Shown: in pieces, positions 8,981 to 17,698 of the stretch
Layout of the letters: each line of letters opens with the position of its first letter
Position numbering within the stretch: position 1 is the first letter of the stretch
NCBI GenBank assembly: GCA_964405775.1
Contig: CAYOPG010000005.1
Location: 1-49,526, forward strand
Length of the DNA stretch: 49,526 bases
From: JAAZFF01 sp964405775
GTDB taxonomy: Bacteria > Verrucomicrobiota > Kiritimatiellia > RFP12 > UBA3636
Reading direction: 5' to 3'
Notes under the pieces: model-generated
Databases searched by the model: none
The model's input: the letters and a program-made list of their open reading frames with translations, nothing else
What the model was told of the DNA's origin: nothing
Position numbers and translations under genes: made by a program

Positions 8981-9493
8981 CTATTGGAGGACTTCAACGT
9001 CCATTTGCCCCCGCGCATATTCGATTATTGGTTTCGAAAGGCGCCCGGTTATAGATTCCTCGTATAGCGTTGTGTGCAGCTTTTCATGCGGTACAGTGTA
9101 GACGAAAAATAGCACTATAAGGATAACGATCGCCGTTGTCATCGTTGCGAACACACCGCCTATAATTGAATCCGCGGGCTGGCCTATTATGACTTTGAGA
9201 AATTTACGAACAACCGAATAAACAGCGGCACCTATGACGGCGGACACCACAACCACAACCGCGGCGGCAAGGACGACCCAAGGCACCTCGCCGCCGCTGG
9301 CGAATTGCTCGCGAACGAGAGGATACAACAAGACTCCGGCAGCCGTTGAAGTCGAAATTCCAAGAAGTCGAGCCAGCTCTCCCGCCAGACCGCGCATTGT
9401 ACCACCTATGCAGAAAATGAAAAGCAATATCAAGACTGCCACATCAACAACGTTGGCGGCAGTTACAGCATTGGCTACAACGATCGAGTTCAT
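8981..9493 (-). CDS. CvpA-family inner-membrane protein
   Basis: This 170-residue protein has four predicted membrane helices and the CvpA pattern: VDVAVLILLFIFCIGGTMRG near the N-terminus, then a G-rich helix and the PADSIIGGVFATMTTAIVIL segment. CvpA proteins were first linked to colicin V export and are now associated with envelope homeostasis; no specific reaction is known. The ATG is preceded by GGAAA at 7 bases. It sits between the TPR lipoprotein gene (24-base gap) and the GYF-domain gene in the rny run. Confidence 0.85.
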   Translation of the reverse strand: MNSIVVANAVTAANVVDVAVLILLFIFCIGGTMRGLAGELARLLGISTSTAAGVLLYPLVREQFASGGEVPWVVLAAAVVVVVSAVIGAAVYSVVRKFLKVIIGQPADSIIGGVFATMTTAIVILIVLFFVYTVPHEKLHTTLYEESITGRLSKPIIEYARGQMDVEVLQ

Positions 9494-9517
9494 GCTTTTT
9501 CCAGTTCTTTGGTTTGA

Positions 9518-10429
9518 TCAAGGCCGCTGCGACCGTTCATCGTATGGGAAGACTTCGGCGAAAATCAGACGCATCCTCTTTGCGTCGCGAGGCCTGTTCG
9601 CCTCGTCCAGCTTTCTGGCGAGACTCCAGAGCGTGTGTGGATTGGATCTGTCTATTCCATATGCCTCAGAAATAAGCATGGCAGCGCGCCCCGGATCCTT
9701 GATCGACGCGGCCTCCACCATAAGCTTGTCGATCGCCTCCTGTACCTCGTAGGAGCGTCTGTCGTTTATTTCCCTTATGGCTTCCACCGCGCGCGCGCGT
9801 TCCTTCGCATAATCGGTCTTATTAGCCACAATGAGGAAGTTTACATAATACTTTGCAGCTATCTGTGGTTCATTGGAGTACGGTTTGTTATTGAACACAG
9901 CCATGTTGAACAAAGCCACCGGATCCTTAGGGTCGCTTGTCAGAGCCTCAGAGAGTAGCTTCTCCGCGCTCGCGTAATAGCCCTGCTCCATCTCGCAGGC
10001 TGCGTATGCGGCGACCAAGTGCGCCTTTCGGTTGACCTTGTTGTACGCACGTCTGATGGCGTTTTGAGCTTTATCATATTCGCCCATCTGCCTGTATGCC
10101 TCGGCGAGCCCTTCAAGGGCGGAAGTACCGCCATCTGTGTTGAGTTTTTCAGCCTTTTCAAACGCTTTTACCGCAGACTTGTACTCGGCGGACAAAAGGT
10201 ACGCCATCCCAAGATTGAAGTGCACAACTTCATTATTACTGTTTAGTTTTGCCGCCCGCTTGAGGTGCGTCGCAGCTTCGGTATAATTACCATTGCTAAG
10301 CGCAGCCTGACCGCGGCTGATCGCCTCTGGAGAAGTTTCGCGGTTACAGCCATTGGCGAAGAACAACAGCAAGACGCACATCATGAGCATGGCTACATCG
10401 CTCAGTTTGGCTTTAGATGAATAATCCAT
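9518..10429 (-). CDS. TPR-repeat lipoprotein
   Basis: This 303-residue protein has a lipoprotein signal: a hydrophobic stretch (about 13-25) ending in FANGC, with lipidation expected at Cys28. The body has four to five tetratricopeptide repeats from about 35 to 190 (pattern such as VHFNLGMAYLLSAEYKSAVKAF). The ATG at 10429 was chosen over an in-frame ATG 14 codons upstream because AGGA stands 8 bases before it and the signal peptide then has a normal length. It is probably anchored at the periplasmic face of a membrane as a scaffold. It is co-oriented with rny upstream (77 bases) and cvpA downstream. Confidence 0.8.
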   Translation of the reverse strand: MDYSSKAKLSDVAMLMMCVLLLFFANGCNRETSPEAISRGQAALSNGNYTEAATHLKRAAKLNSNNEVVHFNLGMAYLLSAEYKSAVKAFEKAEKLNTDGGTSALEGLAEAYRQMGEYDKAQNAIRRAYNKVNRKAHLVAAYAACEMEQGYYASAEKLLSEALTSDPKDPVALFNMAVFNNKPYSNEPQIAAKYYVNFLIVANKTDYAKERARAVEAIREINDRRSYEVQEAIDKLMVEAASIKDPGRAAMLISEAYGIDRSNPHTLWSLARKLDEANRPRDAKRMRLIFAEVFPYDERSQRP

Positions 10430-10506
10430 TGGGATTCCTATATGGAGAGAGTCTTGAAAAATGAAGTACATCGTATCATCATCCCGCTTAGATGTCCAGA
10501 AATGCG

Positions 10507-12084
10507 TCAGTGCGCATATTCAATGCTGCGGGTTTCCCGTATTACGGAGACGCGCACCTGTCCTGGGTATTGTAGTTCAGCCTCTATCTTCCGGCTGATG
10601 TCACGAGCCAGCACGACAGCATCGTTGTCGGAGATATCAGCCGGATCCACGATCACGCGCAGATCTCTGCCCGCCTGTATCGCGTAAGCTTTGGAAACAC
10701 CTTTGAACGAGAGCGCAATCTTCTCGAGCTTGGCTATCCGGTTCAGGTAGATGTGCGTGTTCTCGGAGCGAGCCCCGGGACGAGTACTCGATATGGCGTC
10801 CGCAGAAGTGGCCAACACTCCGTAGGCTGAAACAGAATCGACCTCTCCGTGGTGTCCTGCGACGCCATCCACAACCTCTTTAGACTCCCCGCACTTTCTC
10901 AGAAAATCCGCCCCTATAGCGGCGTGTGGTCCCTCCACCTCGTGATCCATGGATTTTCCGATGTCGTGAAGCAGCCCCACACGCCGGGCAATCTCCGGAT
11001 CCAGCCCTATTTCCGAGGCTATCATGCCGCATAGAGCGCTGACTTCGCGGGAGTGTTGCAGCACGTTTTGCGAAAAGCTTGTGCGGAATTTGAGGCGCCC
11101 CAGCTTGTTTAGGATGCGGTTGTCTGTAATATTAACATTCATGTCGGAACATGTTTCCGCGCCGATTTCGACCAGAGTGTTTTCCATGTTAGCCTCGACA
11201 GCTGCAACAACCTCCTCGATACGCGCCGGCTGTATTCGCCCTGAAGCTATCAGCTCTTCGAGCGCAATCGCGGCGATCTCTCGGCGTAGCGGGTCGAAAC
11301 TTGAAACCACCACGGTCTCCGGCGTGTCATCCACGATAATGGAAACGCCTGTCGCAGCCTCAAGTGCTCTGATATTGCGTCCTTCGCGCCCGATTATGCG
11401 GCCTTTCATATCATCTCCAGACACCGTGACCGTGCGCGTCATGGATTCCGAGGCAGTTGATCCCGCGTAGCGCTGCATGGCAGCCAAAACTATATCCCGC
11501 GCCTCGCGCTCCGCAGTCTCCGTCGCCTGCTCCTTATGGCGACGTATGAACGTGCCCATTTCACCCTGAATCTCCTCCTTGGCGTGATCGAACAGGTTCC
11601 TTCGCGCCTCCTCACGAGTGAGGCCTGCCAGTTTTGAGAGCAACATCTCGGATTTCTCCGCAAGTTCCGCGGCAGACTTCTCGCGCACAGCAACGTCTGC
11701 CTCAGCCTGTCTCGCCGCCTTGATCTTCGTCTCTACATTCTGCTCTTTCTTGTCGAGCACGTCCGCCTTGCGGTCTAAATTATCCTCGCGCTGCGCGAGC
11801 ACTTCCTCTCGTTTGTTCAGCGCCGCCATGGTGTCGTTCATCTGCTTGCGCTGCTCTTTGATTGACGTCTCAAATTCTTCGCGCGCCTTGAGAACTTCTG
11901 AACGAGCCTGTATTTCGGCCTCCCGGATAATGCTTTTCGCTTCACGGTCCGCATCGACCTTTTTGCCGTTGGAGTTCATGTGCTTGTAGGCGGCGGATTT
12001 CCTCAAGAGTACGGTGCGTAGCTGGAATCCGACAGCCACCCCAAGGATCAGACCTATCAAGCCTGACATAATTTCTGTAGCCAT
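10507..12084 (-). CDS. rny: Ribonuclease Y (membrane-anchored endoribonuclease)
   Basis: This 525-residue protein is RNase Y, which initiates mRNA decay at the inner face of the membrane. It has an N-terminal membrane helix (about 5-22), a long coiled coil (about 35-195), a KH domain at about 210-275 containing the GRIIGREGRNIR motif, and an HD domain at about 340-435 with LLHDIGK carrying the His-Asp metal pair near 371-372. The length equals the family norm. The ATG at 12084 (MATEIMSG) was preferred to one 24 codons upstream because the membrane helix then begins near the N-terminus, as in homologues. It begins the minus-strand envelope run. Weak promoter-like elements lie in the 127-base gap upstream. 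Confidence 0.96.
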   Translation of the reverse strand: MATEIMSGLIGLILGVAVGFQLRTVLLRKSAAYKHMNSNGKKVDADREAKSIIREAEIQARSEVLKAREEFETSIKEQRKQMNDTMAALNKREEVLAQREDNLDRKADVLDKKEQNVETKIKAARQAEADVAVREKSAAELAEKSEMLLSKLAGLTREEARRNLFDHAKEEIQGEMGTFIRRHKEQATETAEREARDIVLAAMQRYAGSTASESMTRTVTVSGDDMKGRIIGREGRNIRALEAATGVSIIVDDTPETVVVSSFDPLRREIAAIALEELIASGRIQPARIEEVVAAVEANMENTLVEIGAETCSDMNVNITDNRILNKLGRLKFRTSFSQNVLQHSREVSALCGMIASEIGLDPEIARRVGLLHDIGKSMDHEVEGPHAAIGADFLRKCGESKEVVDGVAGHHGEVDSVSAYGVLATSADAISSTRPGARSENTHIYLNRIAKLEKIALSFKGVSKAYAIQAGRDLRVIVDPADISDNDAVVLARDISRKIEAELQYPGQVRVSVIRETRSIEYAH

Positions 12085-12211
12085 TGTTGTTGTATTCCGT
12101 TTCGATTTAATAAACGCCCGAGAACCGGACGAGTTCAACGGAGCCACGGTAAACACCGCGCTCGCAATGCCATATTATTGCATTTTTAAGACATCAACGC
12201 AATATAATAAC
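12085..12211. promoter_or_regulatory. Gap before rny with weak promoter-like elements
   Basis: The AT-rich half of this gap (about 12170-12205) reads on the minus strand TTGCGT, 17 bases, AATAAT, a plausible but weak promoter for rny. A short inverted repeat GCAAT/ATTGC (about 12165-12183) overlaps it. Nothing else is evident. Confidence 0.3.
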
Positions 12212-12793
12212 TTAGAAACCGCAGCTCATTTCAGACAACTCTTCGGCTGGAATTTCGCACCAGCCGGGCTGCTCCAGTAGGTGGAGTAGCAGAACGGCGC
12301 AAGCCGCGGAATCGTAGAGAGCATCGTGGGGGGCTCGCCCGGGGCAGAGTGTGGACACTGCCACATCAAGGCCAAGAACAGGTACGAGGTGTTCCAATGC
12401 GTACGATTCAAGGCCTGGCCAGGCACGACGCGAAAGCGACAGAGTGTCTATCCAGGGACCGAAGACGTGCAGTGGCGCGCTTGACGATAGGATTGAGCGT
12501 TCGGTACCGATGTTATGGGCAACAAGCGGGATACCGCAAAGCCGGCGAAAAATGTCTGGCCACAAGCAGTGCAATGTCGGGGCAATGGACAACCGCGCAC
12601 GCAGCTGCGCGTGGCGGCCCGGGGCGTATTTGTTGAATGGCCTGTCTCCAATATTTATCAGGCTGTCGAACATGCCATCGGGGTCGACAGCACCGTCGCA
12701 TAGCGGAACCATACCAATCTGCCACGGTTCGTTGGGAAAGCCGGGCACGTGTCCGGTGGTCTCAAAATCTACTGCAAGAGCGTTGAATGTCAT
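12212..12793 (-). CDS. DnaQ-like DEDDh 3'-5' exonuclease
   Basis: This 193-residue protein has an RNase-T/DnaQ exonuclease fold. Exo I is DFET with Asp9 and Glu11, Exo II is LVAHNIGTERS (90-100), and Exo III is HDALYD with His156 and Asp161. In Exo II the position usually held by Asp seems to be Glu98, which may alter metal binding or reflect my alignment. It is a stand-alone exonuclease, not a full polymerase subunit, and could act in DNA repair or RNA trimming. It begins 3 bases after the stop of the TPR/GspE-N-like gene, so it is the tail gene of the pil run, probably by read-through rather than function. Confidence 0.82.
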   Translation of the reverse strand: MTFNALAVDFETTGHVPGFPNEPWQIGMVPLCDGAVDPDGMFDSLINIGDRPFNKYAPGRHAQLRARLSIAPTLHCLWPDIFRRLCGIPLVAHNIGTERSILSSSAPLHVFGPWIDTLSLSRRAWPGLESYALEHLVPVLGLDVAVSTLCPGRAPHDALYDSAACAVLLLHLLEQPGWCEIPAEELSEMSCGF

Positions 12794-12796
12794 GCG

Positions 12797-13699
12797 TTAG
12801 TCCGTGACCGCGGACTCGAAAAGCGATTTGGTGACGCTATGCCATGCGCGGGGATGAATCAGAAAAAAGTGGCACGTGCAACCAGCTATTTCTGATACTT
12901 CAGAAAGGAGTTTTTCTTTGGTGCCATTCATGACGCCTACCAATAGCTCATCCGACATGAAAGCAAAAGGCAGAACCCCTTTGACCTTAATGTAGTCGAT
13001 TGGCAGAGCTTCCAAAGCGTCGTTTGCGACATCGAAAAGCTCAAGCGGCACTGTAGGGAGCTTGCACAGCCTCTGCATCGATTCAAAAGCCGCGTTGGAA
13101 TACTGTGGATGTTGCTCCTCAAGGAGTCCAAGCGCGGAAATCAATAAGGGGTAATCTGTTGCCGGCAGATCCACGAACGCGTGGAGGAGCTCCGAATACA
13201 CCTGCTGGGGAATCAATCCCTCTTCCTTCCATTTCCATAATACATCTACCTCGGTTCTCGCGGCTTCGCTGATCCAAGCTTGAACGCTTCCTGCGGCGGC
13301 TCCCTGAGGTCGTGCATGGCGTGACTTTCGTGGCTGCTCCTGCTCGACTATAAAAAGATCGTCAGAGAGCAGCATGTCGCCTGCAGAAATGGAAGACATG
13401 GACTCTTTTTTAGCCAGTATCCTTTCGACGACAATAGCCGCCCTTGTTGCAGCGGGGATGTCTGTGAAACTCTTGAGTTTGGCGGCAATTGCGGAGGCGC
13501 TTTCAGCGTCACCCTCCTTAAGCAGCGTCTCGGAGAGCGCTATAAGTGTTCTTATCTGCTTGTCTCGGGCGCCGATCTGCTCATAGGCGACCGAAAGGAA
13601 CTCCAGTCCAGTGCGGTCCCCTGGCATGGTTTCAAGCATCTTCTCGAAGAAGTCTATTGCTTCAAGCAATTTTGGATCGTCTTGTTTTTCTTCCGACAT
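12797..13699 (-). CDS. TPR plus GspE-N (MshEN-like) domain protein of the pil locus
   Basis: This 300-residue cytoplasmic protein has helical TPR-like repeats at about 8-75, a charged linker, and a C-terminal segment (about 215-290) that resembles the N-terminal domain of GspE/PilB-type ATPases: LPIDYIKVKGVLPFAFMSDE, then LVGVMNGTKEK and a final helix. No ATPase motif is present. In other organisms this domain links secretion ATPases to the inner-membrane platform and can bind c-di-GMP. Here it is detached from any motor. It lies 41 bases after pilT. Function is inferred only: an adaptor or regulator of the pilus motor. Confidence 0.6.
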   Translation of the reverse strand: MSEEKQDDPKLLEAIDFFEKMLETMPGDRTGLEFLSVAYEQIGARDKQIRTLIALSETLLKEGDAESASAIAAKLKSFTDIPAATRAAIVVERILAKKESMSSISAGDMLLSDDLFIVEQEQPRKSRHARPQGAAAGSVQAWISEAARTEVDVLWKWKEEGLIPQQVYSELLHAFVDLPATDYPLLISALGLLEEQHPQYSNAAFESMQRLCKLPTVPLELFDVANDALEALPIDYIKVKGVLPFAFMSDELLVGVMNGTKEKLLSEVSEIAGCTCHFFLIHPRAWHSVTKSLFESAVTD

Positions 13700-13740
13700 T
13701 TCAAACTCCTGCCGGCGCCTCGCGAGACGCCCTTCGAGTT

Positions 13741-15219
13741 CTATTCGTCCCTGTAGGCGTTGCCTTTTTCGTACAGGGTGATTCTGCTTCCCAGACTGGC
13801 AGCTTTGACTGCGTCGCCTCTTTGCATGTAGATATCGGAGGCTCTACGCACCATTTCTACAGCCCGCTTGAAGGCGCCTTCTTCCGCATGGGCGGCGGCG
13901 AGCGTAACTAGATACTCGGGCTCCTTGTCACGGAACGCTCGGCTCGCCTGCTCCGCCAGCTTAAGCGCCAGCTTCCCGTTACGGATCTCTTCGTATGGAG
14001 AAGTGGCGAGGACCCATGCGTACGTCATTTGCGTTTCAGGGCTTTTGGGGTTCTGCTCGTAAGCTTGCTTAATTTGCTCTAGTATGTCCTGAGCTCGGCG
14101 CAGGCCGCGCTGTCGTGCCTCTTCCGCAGCCTTTTTCTTGAAATCGAGGCTTATACCGGCAAGAGAGAATTTTGTTTCTATTTCCGATTTATCCACCGCT
14201 TTGATATAGGCTTCCTCGGGGCTGATGATGCCTTTTGAGGCAAAGCGCGTGAGCTCGTCTGCGAACGTCTGCATGCCGTAATTGCGACCGGTCTGTATAA
14301 CAGACGGCAGCATGTGGGTTTTGGCTTCGCGGATGAGTGCTGATACGGACGTCGTTACGACAAGCACCTCGAAAGCGGCGATTCGACCTTCAGAATCCTG
14401 GCGCTTGCAGAGAGTCTGCGCCACGACACCGCGCAATGTGTCCGCGAGCATTGAGCGTATCTGATTCTGGCGCGAGGCGGGAAATTTGTCTATTATACGC
14501 TCCACAGTAGTGGAGGCGGTGTTGGTATGCAACGTTGCGAACACCAGATGGCCGGTTTCTGCTGTTTCAATTGCCGTCTCCATTGTTTCGAGGTCGCGCA
14601 TTTCGCCTACGAGCACGATGTCTGGGTCCTCGCGCAAAGCCGCGCGCAAAGCGCGGGAGAACCCCTCCGTATGGCGGAAGACCTCTCGCTGGTTGATTAT
14701 GCACTTTTTTGGCTTGTGCACGAATTCAATGGGGTCTTCGATTGTGATAATATGGTCGCGCCGGGTGTTGTTTATGTGGTCAATCATTGCCGACAGGGTC
14801 GTGGATTTTCCACTCCCCGTGGGGCCGGTTATCACTACGAGGCCCTTCGAGAGAGCGCAGAAATCCCGCAACACTCCTGGAAGATTCAAATCCTCAAAGG
14901 AAGGTATAACCTCGGGAATTGTGCGTAAAACGCAACCGTACCCGTGCATATCGCGGAACCCGTTGAAGCGGAAACGCGCCAGACCGGGTATCTCATACGC
15001 GCAGTCGGTATCCCACTCCGTCACGAGTTCGTTGTAATTCTTTTCCGGTACTATCTCCTTGACGAATTCAAGTATTTCGTCGCTTGAAAACACGGGCTCG
15101 TTCTCAAGCGGGCAAATCACGCCATGGACGCGGACGACTGGCTTGCGGTTCGCACTCATATGCAAATCGCTTCCCATTCCATGCACCAGCGTCTGCAGGT
15201 ATTTGTCTATCTTGGCCAT
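13741..15219 (-). CDS. pilT: PilT-type pilus retraction ATPase with C-terminal TPR extension
   Basis: The first 360 residues are a PilT/PilU-type hexameric ATPase: an N-terminal SDLHMSANRKPVVRVHG segment, Walker A GPTGSGKS at 132-139, the acidic box ITIEDPIEF (158-166), Walker B DIVLVGEMRD at 200-209 and the His box HTNTA near 231. Residues about 372-492 add a helical TPR-like tail not found in ordinary PilT (about 345-375 residues). The tail resembles the TPR part of the next gene in style, suggesting a shared binding partner. It follows the secretin gene by 18 bases. No PilB extension ATPase is encoded in the window. Confidence 0.93.
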   Translation of the reverse strand: MAKIDKYLQTLVHGMGSDLHMSANRKPVVRVHGVICPLENEPVFSSDEILEFVKEIVPEKNYNELVTEWDTDCAYEIPGLARFRFNGFRDMHGYGCVLRTIPEVIPSFEDLNLPGVLRDFCALSKGLVVITGPTGSGKSTTLSAMIDHINNTRRDHIITIEDPIEFVHKPKKCIINQREVFRHTEGFSRALRAALREDPDIVLVGEMRDLETMETAIETAETGHLVFATLHTNTASTTVERIIDKFPASRQNQIRSMLADTLRGVVAQTLCKRQDSEGRIAAFEVLVVTTSVSALIREAKTHMLPSVIQTGRNYGMQTFADELTRFASKGIISPEEAYIKAVDKSEIETKFSLAGISLDFKKKAAEEARQRGLRRAQDILEQIKQAYEQNPKSPETQMTYAWVLATSPYEEIRNGKLALKLAEQASRAFRDKEPEYLVTLAAAHAEEGAFKRAVEMVRRASDIYMQRGDAVKAASLGSRITLYEKGNAYRDE

Positions 15220-15237
15220 GGCGTGATCCCCAATTTT

Positions 15238-17151
15238 CTACTTGACCCTGAAACCCCGCGCAGGTTTGTTTTCGAGATTGAATATCTCCTCGTCAGTCCT
15301 CTCACCGGGCTCTTTCAAAGTACCGTCCAGCAATCCCCTGCCGAGAACAGCGTTCATGGGCATGCCGATTCCGGCACCTTTGTCGACTTCCACGGTGCGT
15401 CCAATCGTAGCCGCATCAGCCAAACCGACTGTGACGAACACGATGATTTCATATTGTTCCTTTTGGCGTGATTTCCAGCCGAACAGGCGCGGGCCGATGA
15501 AAGGGATATCGCGCAGCAGCGGGATGCCTGAATCAATGTTGCTCTCTCTGGTTTCAGTCAAGCCGCCGATTACTGCGGTCTTGCCGTCAGCCATAGTGAA
15601 CGTTGTTATAAGTCTCTGCATGCTGATAATAGGATACTGGTTGGGACCGACAACTCGGTACCCGTCTATACCCTCTGATACATCGCGCTGGCTTATTGAA
15701 GGGACTATTTCCACAGTGATCAGGCCGGACGGGCTGACGCGCGGCGTCACCTCGAGTTCTATGCCGTACTTGAAAAACGCCTCTCCGACCCAAGGATCCT
15801 TTTTACCTGGTATAACTGCAAGTTCGGAAGATATTTTCGACTGGCCTCCCTCCTGAGTTGAATCTTCAATTTTTACGTCGACGTTGGGCTCGCGAGTCGT
15901 CATGTCTACAACAGCTTTCGTCTCGTTCTCCACGATAATTTTGGGATTGGAGAAAATTTGTGCGCCGTCCATCTGCTCGAATGCACTGATTGCAAGGCGG
16001 AAATTGTCGGCAGATATCTGGCCGCCAAATCCAGAAACAGTTTCAACGACCCTGCCATCCCCAGAGGTTTTAGTAATGCCGTAAGGGTAAGTCTCCCTTC
16101 TGTTGCCATCGCGGTAAACGGTCGTTACACGGTTGTCCATAGTATAATCAGTGTTTTCTGTTCTAGTAGAACTTACGTCGTATCCCGCGCGGAGATTACT
16201 TGTCTCTACACCCCACTCGAGAAGCGAGTTCCACTTTGTACCGAGCTGTTTGCTTGCGGAAGAGTTCAGGCGGACGAAACGAGCTTCGATATAGACTTGG
16301 CGGGCGGGAACGTCAAGAGCTTCAATGATGCTTCGGCAGTTCTCGATTTCCTCCTCGGTTCCTTTTACAACCACCATGTTTTTAGACGGGAACGATACGG
16401 TACGTGATCTGGAGCCGACAACGCCGGGCGTTGCGGGAGCTGTGCCCTCCGTAAGACCGAAAGTATCGCTGAGGAGTTCTGATATATCGTCTGCTTTCGC
16501 GTGTTTCAGTTCGAAAGCCTGAACACGGCGCGGCTCTTCGGTGTTGACCGGGGCTTTCTCGCGGACCATGTAAATAGAGGAGCCGCGAGGATCTTCTTTA
16601 ACTTCAAGCCCGAATGGAGCAACGATCGCGTTTAGCCCTTTCTGCCATTCGACGTTTGAGAACTGAGCGTTCACTGGGCGAGTGAGCTCGTTGGTCCAGG
16701 CAGACACGATATTGGCGCCTGTTACTTCCCGGAACGTGCGGACAACTTCATCCAGCGAGCTGTTTTCGAAGGCCATCGATACAAACTTTTCGTTATTATC
16801 TGAATTCACTCCGGAACCTGCAGGTGTCATTGCTGTGGATGACACAGGAGCCCAGGTTTCCGCCACTCCTGCCTCTGCAAGTATTGCGTCCACTTCTGCA
16901 GCCGCTTCTTCTGTGGCAACGTCAGTTTTTGTGACGTCACGCGCCGTAGCGCCTTCCGGGAAATCCACAACAACCTCCGCAACTGGTTCAGCCACCGTTG
17001 GGGGAGCGTCTGCTTCGGTCTCACCCTCGGCTATTATTGCGGCTATTGCCGCGTCAACGCTGGCGGCATCATCCTGTGAAAACGCATACCCCGCGCAAAA
17101 CAATGCTGTTGCAAGGCATGCTGTTAATATTTTCTGCATTCGTGACTTCAT
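15238..17151 (-). CDS. pilQ: Type II/IV secretin (PilQ/GspD-like outer-membrane pore)
   Basis: This 637-residue protein is a secretin. A signal peptide is present (MKSRMQKILTACLATALFCA, cleaved near AFS-Q). An acidic, Ala/Glu-rich low-complexity segment (about 28-125) comes next, then N-domains including the AFELKHAKADDISELLSDTFG region, and the C-terminal secretin barrel with GIELEVTPRVSPSG, MADGKTAVIGGLTETRES and GIPLLRDIPFIGPRLFG. The ATG at 17151 was preferred over an in-frame one at 17220 because it yields a proper signal peptide and avoids overlapping the upstream gene. The secretin would form the outer-membrane gate of the pilus or a related secretion system. It matches in order the secretin of the Akkermansia Amuc_1098 locus. 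Confidence 0.94.
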   Translation of the reverse strand: MKSRMQKILTACLATALFCAGYAFSQDDAASVDAAIAAIIAEGETEADAPPTVAEPVAEVVVDFPEGATARDVTKTDVATEEAAAEVDAILAEAGVAETWAPVSSTAMTPAGSGVNSDNNEKFVSMAFENSSLDEVVRTFREVTGANIVSAWTNELTRPVNAQFSNVEWQKGLNAIVAPFGLEVKEDPRGSSIYMVREKAPVNTEEPRRVQAFELKHAKADDISELLSDTFGLTEGTAPATPGVVGSRSRTVSFPSKNMVVVKGTEEEIENCRSIIEALDVPARQVYIEARFVRLNSSASKQLGTKWNSLLEWGVETSNLRAGYDVSSTRTENTDYTMDNRVTTVYRDGNRRETYPYGITKTSGDGRVVETVSGFGGQISADNFRLAISAFEQMDGAQIFSNPKIIVENETKAVVDMTTREPNVDVKIEDSTQEGGQSKISSELAVIPGKKDPWVGEAFFKYGIELEVTPRVSPSGLITVEIVPSISQRDVSEGIDGYRVVGPNQYPIISMQRLITTFTMADGKTAVIGGLTETRESNIDSGIPLLRDIPFIGPRLFGWKSRQKEQYEIIVFVTVGLADAATIGRTVEVDKGAGIGMPMNAVLGRGLLDGTLKEPGERTDEEIFNLENKPARGFRVK

Positions 17152-17170
17152 GGGCTTATTATTCCTTCGT

Positions 17171-17698
17171 TTAGTTATTTGGAGATATAATTCGTTTGGC
17201 GGAGACACGGGTTTTTTCAAATCTTGCCGGGCTGAAAGAAATCGAGTCGATTTTCCATACGAACTCTACGATGTCGTTTGTAAAGCAGATATTATCACCT
17301 GCGAAATACCCTTTCCCGTCAAGTATCATCTTAAAATCCTGAGTGTTGCCATCCGGCTTGGTCGCTTTGAACACGGAACTCTGACGCGGGAGATTCTTCT
17401 CGGCAGCTTCCCACTCTTGCTCGGTAACGGGACCCACCCTGCTAAGTGCGCTCTCCCTCATTCGACGGGCAGCCTCCGCTTCCTTTTTCCGCCGTGCCGC
17501 ATCGGCCTCTTCCAGTCTGCGCGCTTCTTCTTCGGCGCCCGGCTCATACCCCACAGGCCAGAAAGGGTCTCGAATGGAGGAATCAGCGGAAGCCTCTGTG
17601 GCAACCTCGGCATTACCATCGGATCCCATCTGTGCGTACGAGATAAATGCGATTGCACAGACAGCTGATATCAAAAAGCAACACACGTGTTTTATCAT
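17171..17698 (-). CDS. PilP-like periplasmic protein of the pil locus
   Basis: This 175-residue protein has a signal peptide (hydrophobic 6-20, YAQ) and the short motif RDPFWPVGY at about 43-51, similar to the DPF motif in many PilP-type and GspC-like linker proteins. An Arg/Glu-rich helix (about 56-90) follows, then a small beta-rich C-terminal part (about 105-165). PilP links the PilN/PilO pair to the secretin. Identity rests mainly on position between pilO-like and secretin genes, size, and the motif. The start overlaps the upstream stop by four bases. Confidence 0.6.
   Translation of the reverse strand: MIKHVCCFLISAVCAIAFISYAQMGSDGNAEVATEASADSSIRDPFWPVGYEPGAEEEARRLEEADAARRKKEAEAARRMRESALSRVGPVTEQEWEAAEKNLPRQSSVFKATKPDGNTQDFKMILDGKGYFAGDNICFTNDIVEFVWKIDSISFSPARFEKTRVSAKRIISPNN

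Noticed and set aside
16682..17668. A 328-residue plus-strand frame over the secretin and PilP-like genes
   Set aside because: It is Ser/Ala/Thr-rich low-complexity arising opposite the Ala/Glu-rich secretin N-terminus and crosses two real genes.
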